Source: JACPLA01 sp035291905 (lineage in GTDB: Bacteria; Bacteroidota; Ignavibacteria; UBA10030). From it: a stretch of DNA of 64,000 nucleotides. The stretch spans positions 1 to 64,000 of the forward strand of contig DATDRF010000103.1 of assembly GCA_035291905.1 (NCBI GenBank), read 5' to 3'. Below are positions 43,460 to 53,729 of the stretch, in pieces; position 1 is the stretch's first letter, and each line of letters opens with the position of its first letter. The position numbers and the translations under genes were made by a program. The notes beneath the pieces were generated by a model. That model ran no database searches. It saw only the letters and a list, made by a program, of their open reading frames with translations, and was not told where the DNA came from.

Positions 43460-45157
43460 ATGCGTCTATCAAAGAGCTTCGTTCCCACCCAAAAAGAGAT
43501 ACCTGCCGATGCCAGCATAGCCAGCCATCAACTGATGCTCAGGGCAGGGCTTATGCGTCAACTGACCGCCGGGGTCTACGCCTATCTTCCCCTTGGCTAT
43601 CGTGCCATGATGAAGGCCATGAACATCCTGCGGGAGGAAATGAACCGGATAGGGGGGCAGGAATTCCATTTCCCGGCTCTCAATCCCGAAAGCCTCTGGA
43701 TCCAAACAAAGCGAAGAAACATCCCCAATCTCATCCTGAGCATCAAAGAGAGAGACCTTGTGTTGGCCCCCACCCACGAGGAGGTGGTAGGCTGGCTCGC
43801 GGCAATGCATATCCAGTCTTACAAGGATCTCCCTCAGATCTGGTACCAGATCCAAACCAAGTTTCGTAATGAGCCCAGACCGCGCTCCGGAGTCCTTCGC
43901 GGAAGGCAGTTCATCATGAAGGATTCCTACAGCCTCGATTCGTCTCCGGAGGGATTGGACCTTAGCTATGAAGCGCATGCAGAAGCATACAAGAAAACCT
44001 TCACGCGCTGTGGCCTCAAATTTTTTGTCGTAGGCGCCTCGAGCGGTGCAATGGGAGGAACCGGCTCACAGGAATTCATGATCGAGTCTGAAGACGGAGA
44101 GGACACGGTGGTCCTCTGCGGCAGATGCGAATATGCGGCAAACCTCGAAGTCGCGCGATCGAATATCAAAGAAGTAGGTCGATCTTCAGGCTCCGAAGCC
44201 ATCAAAGAAATACATACGCCCAATGTTCGCACGATCGATGACCTCGCATCGTTTCTCCACATGGATCATGAGCACCTTGCCAAATCGGTCGTCGTGAGGC
44301 ACAACGATACCCCCGTTCTTGCGCTCATGGCCGGAAATGATCAGCTGAATGAATCGAAGCTCCTGGCTGCCCTTGGGGGAGGCGAAGTGAAAGCGATTCA
44401 ACCTGATGAACTGAAGGCCCTGACGGGTGCGGACGGCGGCTCCATTGGGCCAATTGGGCTGAAGGGATTCAGAATCATTGCTGACAAAAGACTGGAAGGA
44501 GCAAACGGCCTTGTAAGCGGGGCCAATAGGAACGACTACCATCTGGCCAACATCGATTTTCAGCGCGATGCGAGGCCGGACGGGTATTTCGATCTGAGGA
44601 CGGTCGAATCAGGAGAGCCGTGCCCGCAATGCGGTTCTGTGCTGAAGGTGACGCACGCGATTGAGATCGGACATATCTTCAAGCTGGGGACGAAGTACTC
44701 GGAAGCTCTGGGAGCGACATTCCTCAATGAAAACGGCGCTTCAAAACCGATAGTGATGGGAAGCTACGGGATCGGGGTCGAACGGATCATCGCCACGCAC
44801 ATTGAACAGAGCCACGACAAAGACGGAATTATTTGGAACAAGGCCCTCACGCCCTTCGATGTTCATATCATTGCAGCGAGCATGAACAACAAGGACGCCG
44901 TCCTCATTTCCAACAAACTCTACAAGTCTCTGACGGAGGAGGGGATCGAAGCGATCTTTGACGAGCGTCCCAATGTCACGGCGGGATTCAAATTCAAAGA
45001 TGCGGATCTGTTGGGGATTCCCCTTCAACTCATCGTCGGAGAAAAAGGGCTGCGCAACAATAAGGTCGAAATAAAGAAACGACGTTCGGGAGAACGAATT
45101 CTCGTCGCGATCGATGAGGCGGCTGAAATCGTGAAGAAGCTTCTTGAATCGGAATGA
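43460..45157 (+). CDS. proS: Prolyl-tRNA synthetase (bacterial type)
   Basis: 565 residues, a class II synthetase with the INS editing domain between motifs 2 and 3 (about residues 225-395), as in the ProS-1 bacterial type. Motif 1 area LPLGYRAMMKAMNILREEM, motif 2 YQIQTKFRNEPRPRSGVLRGR (short: FRNEPRPRSGVLRGR), motif 3 GSYGIGVERI. It charges tRNA-Pro. The Shine-Dalgarno sequence is poor. The aldehyde dehydrogenase gene follows after 3 bp. Confidence 0.96.
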   Translation: MRLSKSFVPTQKEIPADASIASHQLMLRAGLMRQLTAGVYAYLPLGYRAMMKAMNILREEMNRIGGQEFHFPALNPESLWIQTKRRNIPNLILSIKERDLVLAPTHEEVVGWLAAMHIQSYKDLPQIWYQIQTKFRNEPRPRSGVLRGRQFIMKDSYSLDSSPEGLDLSYEAHAEAYKKTFTRCGLKFFVVGASSGAMGGTGSQEFMIESEDGEDTVVLCGRCEYAANLEVARSNIKEVGRSSGSEAIKEIHTPNVRTIDDLASFLHMDHEHLAKSVVVRHNDTPVLALMAGNDQLNESKLLAALGGGEVKAIQPDELKALTGADGGSIGPIGLKGFRIIADKRLEGANGLVSGANRNDYHLANIDFQRDARPDGYFDLRTVESGEPCPQCGSVLKVTHAIEIGHIFKLGTKYSEALGATFLNENGASKPIVMGSYGIGVERIIATHIEQSHDKDGIIWNKALTPFDVHIIAASMNNKDAVLISNKLYKSLTEEGIEAIFDERPNVTAGFKFKDADLLGIPLQLIVGEKGLRNNKVEIKKRRSGERILVAIDEAAEIVKKLLESE

Positions 45158-45160
45158 ACC

Positions 45161-46606
45161 ATGTCTCAAACAGGAACCTTGGTAAACGAAGCTCACCCTT
45201 TATTCATCGGCGGTGAATGGAGGATCACGGGCATTCAATCTGCTGAGGCCCAGATGAAAGTCGGCGACAGGGGAACAACGTATTCTCTCGCCGGCCCCAA
45301 AGAGGCGGACGAAGCTGTCAGAAGGGCACTCGAAGGATGGGCCGATGTGCGGGAGCTTTCAAGTTTTGACAAGTCGGAGATTCTCTTGCGGATCTCCGAA
45401 GGGATTCAGGCAAAAAGAGAGAGCCTGGCCGGGCTCGTCACGGAAGAGGTCGGGAAATCGATCCAGTTTTCCAGAGTTGAGGTCGACCGTGCCGTTACCA
45501 CGTTCCGGCTTGCCTCCGAAGAGGCGAAGCGGATCGGTGGAGAGGTCCTTCCGCTTGACCTTCTCCCTGCTTCATCGGGACGGTTCGGCTTTGTGAGGAG
45601 GTTCCCCGTCGGCCTTGTTCTCGCAATCTGTCCTTTCAATTACCCCATCAATCTGGCGGCACACAAGATCGGTCCTGCAATTGCTGCAGGGAATGCCGTT
45701 CTGTTCAAGCCCGCCCCGCAGGCGCCTGGCAGCGCGATGGAACTCACGAAGATCATCGAAGCGTCGGGTTTCCCGATGAAGGCGTTCAGCACGTTGCCAT
45801 GCTCAAACGAGGTTGCGGAGAAACTTGTCACCGATGACCGTATAGCTATGGTTTCCTTTACCGGCAGTGCTGCGGTGGGATGGAGAATCAAAGGCCTGGC
45901 CGGAAAGAAAAAAGTGCTCCTGGAACTGGGTGGGAATGCGGGCGCAATCATCGACGAATCGGCGGATCTTGAGGATGCGGTCCGAAAGAACGTCATGGGT
46001 GCATTCATCTATGCAGGCCAGGTGTGCATCAAGGTCCAGCGGATATTCATCCACGAGAAGATCTTTGACTCGTATGCAGAGAAATTTGTTGAAGCGGCGA
46101 AAGGGATCAAGTGCGGAGACCCTAAGAGCGGTGAGACCGTCGTAGGCCCGTTGATCGATGATGCTGCGGCTGATCGTGTTGAGCGCTGGATTGCAGACGC
46201 CGTAAAAGGTGGCGCAAAGATTTTGACGGGCGGTTCAAGGAAGGGCAGGTTGATCGAGCCCACGGTACTTGTTCACACTGCCCGTACCTCTGACGTCTAT
46301 TGGCATGAAGTCTTTGGCCCTGTTGTGACCCTCCAGCCTTTCAAGAGTTTTGACGAAGCAATCGATCTGGTGAACGACTCGCGCTATGGATTGCAGGCGG
46401 GAGTGTTCTCAAACAATCATCAAAACATACTCCGGGCTTATCACCGCATCCAGACGGGGGCGGTTATTGTGAATGACAATCCCACGTATCGAATCGATCA
46501 TATGCCTTATGGCGGAACCAAGGATTCCGGGTTCGGGAGAGAAGGGGTAAAATACGCCATCGAAGCGATGACGGAGCCCAAATTGCTGGTCCTTCGGACC
46601 TCGTAG
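45161..46606 (+). CDS. NAD(P)-dependent aldehyde dehydrogenase
   Basis: 481 residues. The catalytic cysteine is Cys289 in YAGQVCIKVQRI and the general-base glutamate lies in LELGGNAG; FTGSAAVGWRI binds the cofactor. The GQVCIxVQRI form is shared by lactaldehyde/glyceraldehyde-3-phosphate non-phosphorylating type enzymes, but the substrate cannot be fixed. It is wedged between proS and dnaE (3 and 17 bp), presumably in one operon. Confidence 0.9.
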   Translation: MSQTGTLVNEAHPLFIGGEWRITGIQSAEAQMKVGDRGTTYSLAGPKEADEAVRRALEGWADVRELSSFDKSEILLRISEGIQAKRESLAGLVTEEVGKSIQFSRVEVDRAVTTFRLASEEAKRIGGEVLPLDLLPASSGRFGFVRRFPVGLVLAICPFNYPINLAAHKIGPAIAAGNAVLFKPAPQAPGSAMELTKIIEASGFPMKAFSTLPCSNEVAEKLVTDDRIAMVSFTGSAAVGWRIKGLAGKKKVLLELGGNAGAIIDESADLEDAVRKNVMGAFIYAGQVCIKVQRIFIHEKIFDSYAEKFVEAAKGIKCGDPKSGETVVGPLIDDAAADRVERWIADAVKGGAKILTGGSRKGRLIEPTVLVHTARTSDVYWHEVFGPVVTLQPFKSFDEAIDLVNDSRYGLQAGVFSNNHQNILRAYHRIQTGAVIVNDNPTYRIDHMPYGGTKDSGFGREGVKYAIEAMTEPKLLVLRTS

Positions 46607-46623
46607 TCACATCCGGTTTTTTC

Positions 46624-49600
46624 ATGTCAGAATTCATCCACCTTCATAATCACTCTCATTACAGTCTGCTCGATGGGGCGTCCACGATCGAAGGGATCGT
46701 GCATGCCGCAGTCGAACAGAACATGCCCTCCGTCGCGCTCACCGATCACGGTGTGATGTTTGGCGCGATCGAGTTCTACAAGAAGGCAAAGAAGGCCCAT
46801 ATCAAGCCGATCCTTGGCTGCGAGGCGTACATCGTCACAAAGGGAAGCCGGAAGGAGAGAACAGCGACCCCGGCGGGTGCGGGACAGGGAAAGGGAAGAG
46901 GGGCCTATCATCATATCCTTCTTCTCGCCAAGAATGAGGTGGGGTATCGCAACCTGATAAAACTCTGCACCCTGGGTCACACCGAGGGATTCTACTACAA
47001 GCCGCGGATCGACGCTGAATTACTTTCCCAGTACAAGGAAGGAATAGTGGCAACGTCAGCGTGTCCCGGAGGAGTCGTCAACGGGCAACTTGTCAACAAT
47101 GACTATGACGAGGCGCGCTCGTATGCCTCACTCTATAAGGACATCCTTGGAGAAGATTTCTATCTCGAGATTCAGAATCATGGAATGGATGTTGAGCGCC
47201 CGATTCTGGCGAATGCCCCGCGCCTTGCCCGGGAGCTGGGGATCAAGCTGGTAGGAACGAACGACTGCCATTATATCAAACGGTCGCATGCGCTGCCGCA
47301 CAACATCATGCTCTACATTCCCGAGGCGAGCAGCACCAACGTTCCCGACTACACAACGCTGAGATATGGTACGGATCAGCTCTATTTCAAATCGGCGCGT
47401 GAAATGGTCGATGTCTTTAAAGACTTCCCGGAAGCCGTGTCATCGACACTGGAAATCGCGGAGAAGTGCAACCTCGAGCTCGATCTGAAGAAGAGCCACA
47501 TGCCGATGTTCCCCATCCCGGCCGATGCCGGAGCCGACACGTTGGAGGGGTATCTCGACAAGCTTGCCACCAAAGGGCTCAAGAAGAAGTATTCCTACAT
47601 TCCCCCCGAAACGGAGCAGCGGCTTCACCACGAGCTCGCCGTGATCAAGAAAATGGGGTATGCCGGATATTTTCTGATCGTCCAGGACTTCATCAACGAA
47701 GCGCGTCGCATGGGCGTGCGTGTCGGTCCCGGCCGCGGGAGCGCCGCAGGAAGTCTCGTCTCCTATGTCCTTGGCATCACGGATGTAGATCCGCTGCAGT
47801 ATGGCCTCCTGTTCGAGCGATTCCTGAATCCCGATCGGGTCAGCATGCCGGATATTGACATCGATTTTTCCGACGACAAGCGCGACAAGGTGATCGAATA
47901 CGTCCGGACGAAGTACGGAGGGGACTCAGTCTCCCAGATTATCACGTTCGGCACCCTCTCGACGAGGGCGGTCATCAAGGATGTCGGCCGTGTCCTGGGG
48001 ATCCCTTTGAGCACGATCGATTCCATTACAAAACAGATTCCCGTTTTTCAGGGAAAAGTGACCCCCGTTGCGGAGGCGCTGGAGACGATTCCTGAATTGA
48101 AATGGATGAAGGAAAGCCCGGACGAAAAGATCAAGATGTTGATCGATACCGCGCTTGTGCTTGAAGGAATGAACAGGAATGTCTCAACGCACGCCGCCGG
48201 CGTCGTTATTGCCCCGGGAGACATCAGCGATTACGTTCCTATGTACAAAACCCCGCAGACCGATCTCATGACGCAGTACAACATGAAGGATCTCGAAGAT
48301 GCGGGATTGTTGAAGATGGACTTCCTGGGTCTCAGGACGCTGACGGTCATCGACAATGCCCTTCGGCTTATCAAAGAGAATCACGGAACGGATCTTGACC
48401 TTGATGCCCTTCCCGGAGACGACCCCAAGACCCTCGAGCTCTTCTCCAAGGGGCAGACCGTCGCCGTGTTTCAGTTTGAGAGTACGGGCATGCAGGATTA
48501 TCTCCGAAAGCTGAAACCGTCCTCCGTGCATGATCTGGTGGCGATGAACGCTCTGTATCGTCCCGGGCCGATGGAGAACATTCCCGACTTCATTGACCGC
48601 AAACATGGAAAGAAGACGATAGAATATCTCCATCCGAAGATGGAGGAGACCCTGAAGGAGACGTATGGGATCATCGTCTACCAGGAACAGGTGATCAAGA
48701 TCGCAAGCGACGTGGCGGGTTTCAGCCTCGCCAAGGCCGATCTTATGAGAAGGGCGATGGGGAAGAAAGACAAGTCCCTGATGGCCGAACAGAAGAAGGA
48801 ATTCGTTGTCGGGGCTCTTTCAAACGGGATCGACAAGAAGACCGCTTCAGAAATCTTTGACCTCATCGAGAAGTTTGCCTCGTACGGTTTCAACAAATCG
48901 CACAGCGTTGCCTATTCCGTGCTGGCCTACCAGACGGCCTATCTGAAGGCACATTACCCTGCCGAATACATGGCTGCGACGTTGACGAGCGAGATCGGGG
49001 ATACCGACAAGATTGTTCTCTTTATCGACGATTGCCGCAAGATGGGCATCGACGTTCTTCCGCCTGATGTGAACGAAAGCAGGGTCGATTTTGTCGTCAC
49101 GCCGAAGGGAATTCGTTTTGGATTGAGCGCGATCAAGAATGTCGGTGTGGGCGCCGTCGAACAGATCGTACTTGTGAGGGGAGAGGGGACAAGATTCAAC
49201 GACCTGTTTGACTTCTGTGCGAGAGTGGACCTGCGGGCCGTGAATAAGAAAACCCTGGAAAGTCTCGTGCTGGCAGGTGCATTCGACTCTCTCCATGAAA
49301 ACCGTGCCCAGCTGTTTGAGTCAATAGAACGAGCTTCCGCGTACGGGCAGAAGGTCCAGGAGGCCAGAGAGCGGGGCCAGTCGAGCCTTTTCGAGACCGG
49401 CGCAGCGAAAGTGCAAATGAGGCCCTCCCTGCCGTCCGTCGAGCCCTGGTCCGAGGCGGAGAAACTGTCAAAGGAGAAGTCTGTACTGGGATTTTACGTT
49501 TCAGGCCATCCGCTCAGGAAATATGAGGAAGAGATCATCGCATTCTCGAACGTGCGGCTGGGTGAGCCGGGCAGTGTGAATCCTCAGGCGTCGGCACGTG

Positions 49601-50088
49601 TCTGTGGCATCGTTTCGGCGGTAAAAAAGAAGATCGACAAGCGCGGAAATCTGATGGCATTCGTCTCTTTGGAAGACTTCACGGGAAAAGGGGAATGCAT
49701 TGTTTTCTCGGACGCATTTCAGAAATACTCGTCTGTTCTCACTCCCGACGCCATGGTGATGGTGATCGGGAAAGGAGAGGTCAGCGGCGACACGGTGAAG
49801 ATCCTCGTCAACGAAGTGATTCCCATGGAACAGGTGAGGGAAAAGTTTACGAGGAGCGTCAACCTTCTCGTCGATCTGGACAAGGTGAGCGAGAACACCG
49901 TCATCGAGCTGAGGAAGGTTCTCGAGGAACACAGGGGCAAGTGTCTTTGTTATCTCACCGTGACAGGTGGCGGATTACAGAGGAATTCACTATATTTAAC
50001 ACGGAGACATGTCGTGAACCCGGACGGAGCCTTCCTGGCAGCTATCAGGCAACTTCTGGGCCCTACAGCAGTCAGACTACAAGGCTAA
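46624..50088 (+). CDS. dnaE: DNA polymerase III alpha subunit
   Basis: 1154 residues, DnaE1 type. The N-terminal PHP domain (FIHLHNHSHYSLLDGASTIEG in parts: HNHSHYSLLDG) keeps its histidines. The polymerase core has GPGRGSAAGSLVSY and the catalytic aspartates in PDIDIDFSDD. Helix-hairpin-helix, an OB-fold (about 990-1070, ASARVCGIVSAVKKK) and a C-terminal tail follow. It is the replicative polymerase. trxA starts 12 bp downstream with its own strong ribosome site. Confidence 0.97.
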   Translation: MSEFIHLHNHSHYSLLDGASTIEGIVHAAVEQNMPSVALTDHGVMFGAIEFYKKAKKAHIKPILGCEAYIVTKGSRKERTATPAGAGQGKGRGAYHHILLLAKNEVGYRNLIKLCTLGHTEGFYYKPRIDAELLSQYKEGIVATSACPGGVVNGQLVNNDYDEARSYASLYKDILGEDFYLEIQNHGMDVERPILANAPRLARELGIKLVGTNDCHYIKRSHALPHNIMLYIPEASSTNVPDYTTLRYGTDQLYFKSAREMVDVFKDFPEAVSSTLEIAEKCNLELDLKKSHMPMFPIPADAGADTLEGYLDKLATKGLKKKYSYIPPETEQRLHHELAVIKKMGYAGYFLIVQDFINEARRMGVRVGPGRGSAAGSLVSYVLGITDVDPLQYGLLFERFLNPDRVSMPDIDIDFSDDKRDKVIEYVRTKYGGDSVSQIITFGTLSTRAVIKDVGRVLGIPLSTIDSITKQIPVFQGKVTPVAEALETIPELKWMKESPDEKIKMLIDTALVLEGMNRNVSTHAAGVVIAPGDISDYVPMYKTPQTDLMTQYNMKDLEDAGLLKMDFLGLRTLTVIDNALRLIKENHGTDLDLDALPGDDPKTLELFSKGQTVAVFQFESTGMQDYLRKLKPSSVHDLVAMNALYRPGPMENIPDFIDRKHGKKTIEYLHPKMEETLKETYGIIVYQEQVIKIASDVAGFSLAKADLMRRAMGKKDKSLMAEQKKEFVVGALSNGIDKKTASEIFDLIEKFASYGFNKSHSVAYSVLAYQTAYLKAHYPAEYMAATLTSEIGDTDKIVLFIDDCRKMGIDVLPPDVNESRVDFVVTPKGIRFGLSAIKNVGVGAVEQIVLVRGEGTRFNDLFDFCARVDLRAVNKKTLESLVLAGAFDSLHENRAQLFESIERASAYGQKVQEARERGQSSLFETGAAKVQMRPSLPSVEPWSEAEKLSKEKSVLGFYVSGHPLRKYEEEIIAFSNVRLGEPGSVNPQASARVCGIVSAVKKKIDKRGNLMAFVSLEDFTGKGECIVFSDAFQKYSSVLTPDAMVMVIGKGEVSGDTVKILVNEVIPMEQVREKFTRSVNLLVDLDKVSENTVIELRKVLEEHRGKCLCYLTVTGGGLQRNSLYLTRRHVVNPDGAFLAAIRQLLGPTAVRLQG

Positions 50089-50100
50089 CAAGGAGAAGGA

Positions 50101-50424
50101 ATGAAACCAGTAACATTGACGGATGAAAATTTTCAAACGGAAGTATTGGGTTCCGACAAGCCGGTTCTCGTGGATTTTTGGGCTGAATGGTGCGGGCCAT
50201 GTAAGATGATCGCCCCTGTGGTGGAAGAGCTGGCGAAGGAATATGACGGTACCCTCAAGGTCGGCAAAGTCGATGTGGACGCGAACCAAAAAGTCTCGAT
50301 GCAATTCGGCATTCGCAGCATTCCCACACTGCTTATCTTCAAAGGCGGCAGAGTGGTGGATCAGGTGATCGGCGCAGTTCCCAAGCGAGCACTTGCGGAC
50401 AAGATCTCAAGACATATCAACTGA
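50101..50424 (+). CDS. trxA: Thioredoxin
   Basis: 107 residues with WCGPC, redox cysteines 31 and 34; Asp25 and cis-Pro (SIPT) present. Cytoplasmic disulphide reductant. AAGGAG lies 6-7 bp before the ATG. Downstream is a terminator. Confidence 0.97.
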   Translation: MKPVTLTDENFQTEVLGSDKPVLVDFWAEWCGPCKMIAPVVEELAKEYDGTLKVGKVDVDANQKVSMQFGIRSIPTLLIFKGGRVVDQVIGAVPKRALADKISRHIN

Positions 50425-50437
50425 ATACGGAATACTC

Positions 50438-50480
50438 AAATGCGAGAGGGCCCGGCGGTCGTACGGCTTCTCGCATTTCT
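50438..50480 (+). terminator. Probable terminator after trxA
   Basis: AAATGCGAGA (50438-50447) pairs perfectly with TCTCGCATTT (50469-50478); the 21-nt loop itself can pair further (CCG/CGG). The T run is short (CTATTTTA), so strength is moderate. Confidence 0.65.
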
Positions 50481-50583
50481 ATTTTATCGGGAACTCGCAG
50501 GAGGAAGCGTTCGGACTGGAAAGTGGAAATTGCATTCCTCCTTCCGCATTCCGCAATCCGAATTCACACTTTGAAAGTACCCC

Positions 50584-52362
50584 ATGGTAACCACATTCGA
50601 TAAACGAACTCATACGTGCGGAGAATTGAGGAAGGAGCATGTTGGTCAAACGGTGACCCTCACGGGATGGGTCGACGTGCGCCGTGATCTTGGGGGACTT
50701 GTATTCATCGACGTGCGCGACCGTTACGGCAAGACACAGGTGGTATTCTCTCCTCAGGTCAGTTCGGAAACATACGCAGCTGCGCAGACGCTGCGGTCCG
50801 AATTTGTGATTTCAGTGACCGGCAAAGTTCAACTTCGGCCTGCGGGTGGCGAGAATCCGGAACTTCCGACCGGCCAAGTTGATGTCGCGGGGACAAAGCT
50901 TATCATCATCAATAAGTCGGAGACGCCTCCTTTTGCAGTAGCGGATGAACTTCAGGTCGCAGAGGACCTTCGGCTGAAATATCGCTACATCGACCTACGG
51001 CGGCCTGTGATGCAGCAGAACCTCGCGATTCGGCATCGCGCGTGCCAAATTACCCGTTCATATTACGATCGGAACGGTTTTCTGGAGATTGAGACACCGG
51101 TTCTCATGAAAAGCACGCCGGAGGGTGCGCGTGATTTTCTTGTTCCCAGCAGAATTCAGACCGGGAAATTCTACGCTCTTCCACAATCGCCGCAAACCTA
51201 TAAGCAGATATTGATGGTGGCAGGATTCGATCGTTACTTTCAGATCGTCAAGTGCTTCCGCGATGAAGACCTTCGCGCAGATCGGCAGCTCGAGTTCACG
51301 CAAATCGATGTTGAAATGTCTTTTGTCGATGAGAGCGATGTCCTGACGATGACCGAGGGTTTGATGAAGGATTTGCTCAAGGGGATCGTCAATCACGACG
51401 TCTCCCTTCCTTTTCCGCGATTGACCTACAAGGAGGCCATGGAGCGGTTTGGAAGCGACAAACCCGATACTCGCTACGGATTGGAACTTCGCGATTGCTC
51501 GAATCTTGTAGCGAAGAGCCAATTCCGCGTTTTTCGCGACGCCGTCGAAAAAGGTGGCTTCGTGGCCGGATTGGCAGTCCCCGGCCTTTCAAAGTCCACG
51601 CGAAGTCAGATTGACGGATTGACCGATCTTGCGAAGTCGCTCGGCGCAGGGGGACTCGTCACCATGAAAATAGAGGCGGGGAAATTCGAAAGCTCCATTG
51701 ACAAATTTGTATCCCAGGATGAGAAAAAGGGAATTGCCGAATGGCTGGGAGCAAACGACGGTGATCTGTGCCTCTTCGTCTCGGGGCCATGGCAGAAAAC
51801 GTATTCGGTACTCGGAGCCCTTCGGATTGAAATGGCCCGGCGCCTGAACCTCGTGGATGGAAAGAAATGGAACCTCCTCTGGGTCGTCGATTTTCCGCTT
51901 CTTGAGTACAGCCCGGACGAACAACGGAACGTCGCGGTTCACCATCCCTTCACTTCGCCAAAACCGGAAGATGTACGGCTTCTCGATACTGATCCTTTGA
52001 AAGTGAGGGCGCGGGCATATGACCTGGTCCTGAATGGGAACGAAATAGCGGGCGGAAGTATCAGGATCTTCGATTCCGCTCTGCAGAGCAAGATGTTTCA
52101 TCTGCTTGGCATTGAAGCAGAAGAAGCGAAACAAAAGTTTGGCTTTATGCTGGACGCATTCAAGTACGGGGCGCCGCCGCACGGCGGGATAGCCTTCGGC
52201 CTGGATCGCATCGTCATGCTGTTGACCGGTGAGGAGTCGATACGGGATGTCATTGCATTTCCCAAGACGACAAGCGGAATGTCGCTCATGGATGATTCTC
52301 CGTCGACGGTTGAACGGCCGCAATTGGACGAACTGCATATTCGCGTCATCGAGAAAAAATGA
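50584..52362 (+). CDS. aspS: Aspartyl-tRNA synthetase (bacterial type)
   Basis: 592 residues. OB-fold anticodon-binding domain (about 1-110, GWVDVRRDLGGLVFID in part), class II core with FLEIETPVLMKSTPEGARD, motif 2 FRDEDLRADRQLEFTQID (CFRDEDLRADRQ), an inserted GAD domain (about 285-415) and motif 3 GIAFGLDRIVMLLTG. The GAD insertion marks the bacterial type. Whether it also charges tRNA-Asn depends on gatCAB, which is not in the window. It is preceded by a 159-bp gap with the trxA terminator and a short purine-rich stretch shared with the tRNA spacer at 59104. Confidence 0.96.
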   Translation: MVTTFDKRTHTCGELRKEHVGQTVTLTGWVDVRRDLGGLVFIDVRDRYGKTQVVFSPQVSSETYAAAQTLRSEFVISVTGKVQLRPAGGENPELPTGQVDVAGTKLIIINKSETPPFAVADELQVAEDLRLKYRYIDLRRPVMQQNLAIRHRACQITRSYYDRNGFLEIETPVLMKSTPEGARDFLVPSRIQTGKFYALPQSPQTYKQILMVAGFDRYFQIVKCFRDEDLRADRQLEFTQIDVEMSFVDESDVLTMTEGLMKDLLKGIVNHDVSLPFPRLTYKEAMERFGSDKPDTRYGLELRDCSNLVAKSQFRVFRDAVEKGGFVAGLAVPGLSKSTRSQIDGLTDLAKSLGAGGLVTMKIEAGKFESSIDKFVSQDEKKGIAEWLGANDGDLCLFVSGPWQKTYSVLGALRIEMARRLNLVDGKKWNLLWVVDFPLLEYSPDEQRNVAVHHPFTSPKPEDVRLLDTDPLKVRARAYDLVLNGNEIAGGSIRIFDSALQSKMFHLLGIEAEEAKQKFGFMLDAFKYGAPPHGGIAFGLDRIVMLLTGEESIRDVIAFPKTTSGMSLMDDSPSTVERPQLDELHIRVIEKK

Positions 52363-53729
52363 AATCGAAAAAAGGCATTATCAGAATAGCTTCGGGCCAG
52401 GGTTTCTGGGGTGATCTCCTGACTGCTCCGCGCGATCAGGTCACGAAGGGGCCGATCGACTATCTCGTGATGGACTATCTGGCCGAAGTGACGATGTCGA
52501 TCATGCAGAAGCAGAAGCGGAAGGACCCCAAGCTCGGTTACGCAAAGGATCTCGTGGAACTGTTCGGGGAGATTGGAAAAGACTGCATCGACAAAGGGAT
52601 CAAGATCATCACGAATGGCGGTGGAGTCAATCCGGTTGCATGCAGCGACGCAATCCTTTCGGTGGCACGATCCAAAGGCATCACCAAATTGAAGGTGGGC
52701 GTTGTCCTCGGCGACGATATCCTCGGAAGCATCGACGAACTTCAGTCAATCGGAATTGATCTGGAGAACATGGAGTCGGGGGAAAGCATGCTTTCCATCA
52801 AGGACCGTCTTCAGAGTGCAAATGTGTATTTTGGGGCCGGCCCGATCGTTACGGCTCTTGCCGGAGGAGCCGATATCGTTATTACTGGAAGAACGACCGA
52901 TACGGGATTGACCCTTGCTCCGATGATTCACGAGTTCGATTGGGATCATCAGGATTGGAACAAGATTGCAGCGGGGACGGTTGCAGGACACATTCTGGAA
53001 TGTGGCGGTCAGGCATCCGGGGGAAATTTTTCGGCTGATTGGAAATCGGTGCCAGGACTAGCTCGCATCGGCTTTCCGATCGCAGAGGCACACCCCGACG
53101 GGAGTGTGGTGATTACAAAGCATGAAGGTACCGGGGGATTGGTGAGTGCCCAGACGGTGAAAGAACAGCTGGTATACGAAATCGGAGATCCGCGCTCCTA
53201 CATCACGCCGGACTGTATCGCAGACTTCACGTCGATTCAGCTGGAAGAGGAAGGCCCGAACAGGGTGAAGGTGCATGGTGTCAAGGGGAAAGCGGCAACC
53301 GATTTCTACAAGGTTTCCATGTCGTATCTCGACGGATATACCTCTGTTGCCACACTGACTTACACCTGGCCGGAGGCGCTGGAAAAAGCGAAGAAGGCGG
53401 ATGCAATCCTCAGGATGCGCATTGCCGATCTCGGCCTCGAGTTCGAGGAGATGCGAACGGAGTATCTGGGATACAACTCGTCTCACGGGCCGCTCGCGCC
53501 GAAGGTTGGTGATCCGAATGAAATCGTTCTGCGCGTGGGCGTAAGAGGGCAGGACTACAAAGCCGTTGAGCGGTTTGGCAAGGAGATCGCTCCGCTCATC
53601 CTTACAGGACCTCCCTCCGTCACGGGATTTGCCGGCGGTCGTCCGAAGCCGAGCGAGGTGATTTCGTATTGGCCCGCTTTGATCCCCAAGACCGCTGTTC
53701 ATCCAAAGGTGATCGTGAAGGGACTATGA
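52359..53729 (+). CDS. AtuA/DUF1446 family protein, N-terminal part
   Basis: 456 residues; ATG overlaps the aspS stop. The motifs IASGQGFWGD, DYLVMDYLAEVTMS, ITNGGGVNP, GADIVITGRTTDTGL and ECGGQASGGNFSADW are characteristic of the AtuA (acyclic terpene utilisation) core. In Pseudomonas the family is linked to citronellol/geraniol catabolism, but most members are uncharacterised and no other atu gene is here, so I do not claim terpene breakdown. The C-terminal domain is coded separately by the next gene, overlapping by 4 bp. Confidence 0.85.
   Translation: MKSKKGIIRIASGQGFWGDLLTAPRDQVTKGPIDYLVMDYLAEVTMSIMQKQKRKDPKLGYAKDLVELFGEIGKDCIDKGIKIITNGGGVNPVACSDAILSVARSKGITKLKVGVVLGDDILGSIDELQSIGIDLENMESGESMLSIKDRLQSANVYFGAGPIVTALAGGADIVITGRTTDTGLTLAPMIHEFDWDHQDWNKIAAGTVAGHILECGGQASGGNFSADWKSVPGLARIGFPIAEAHPDGSVVITKHEGTGGLVSAQTVKEQLVYEIGDPRSYITPDCIADFTSIQLEEEGPNRVKVHGVKGKAATDFYKVSMSYLDGYTSVATLTYTWPEALEKAKKADAILRMRIADLGLEFEEMRTEYLGYNSSHGPLAPKVGDPNEIVLRVGVRGQDYKAVERFGKEIAPLILTGPPSVTGFAGGRPKPSEVISYWPALIPKTAVHPKVIVKGL

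Noticed and set aside
43351..43869. 172-codon + strand frame upstream of and within proS
   Set aside because: It overlaps proS in another frame; the composition (Arg/Ser/His-rich) is that of an out-of-frame translation.
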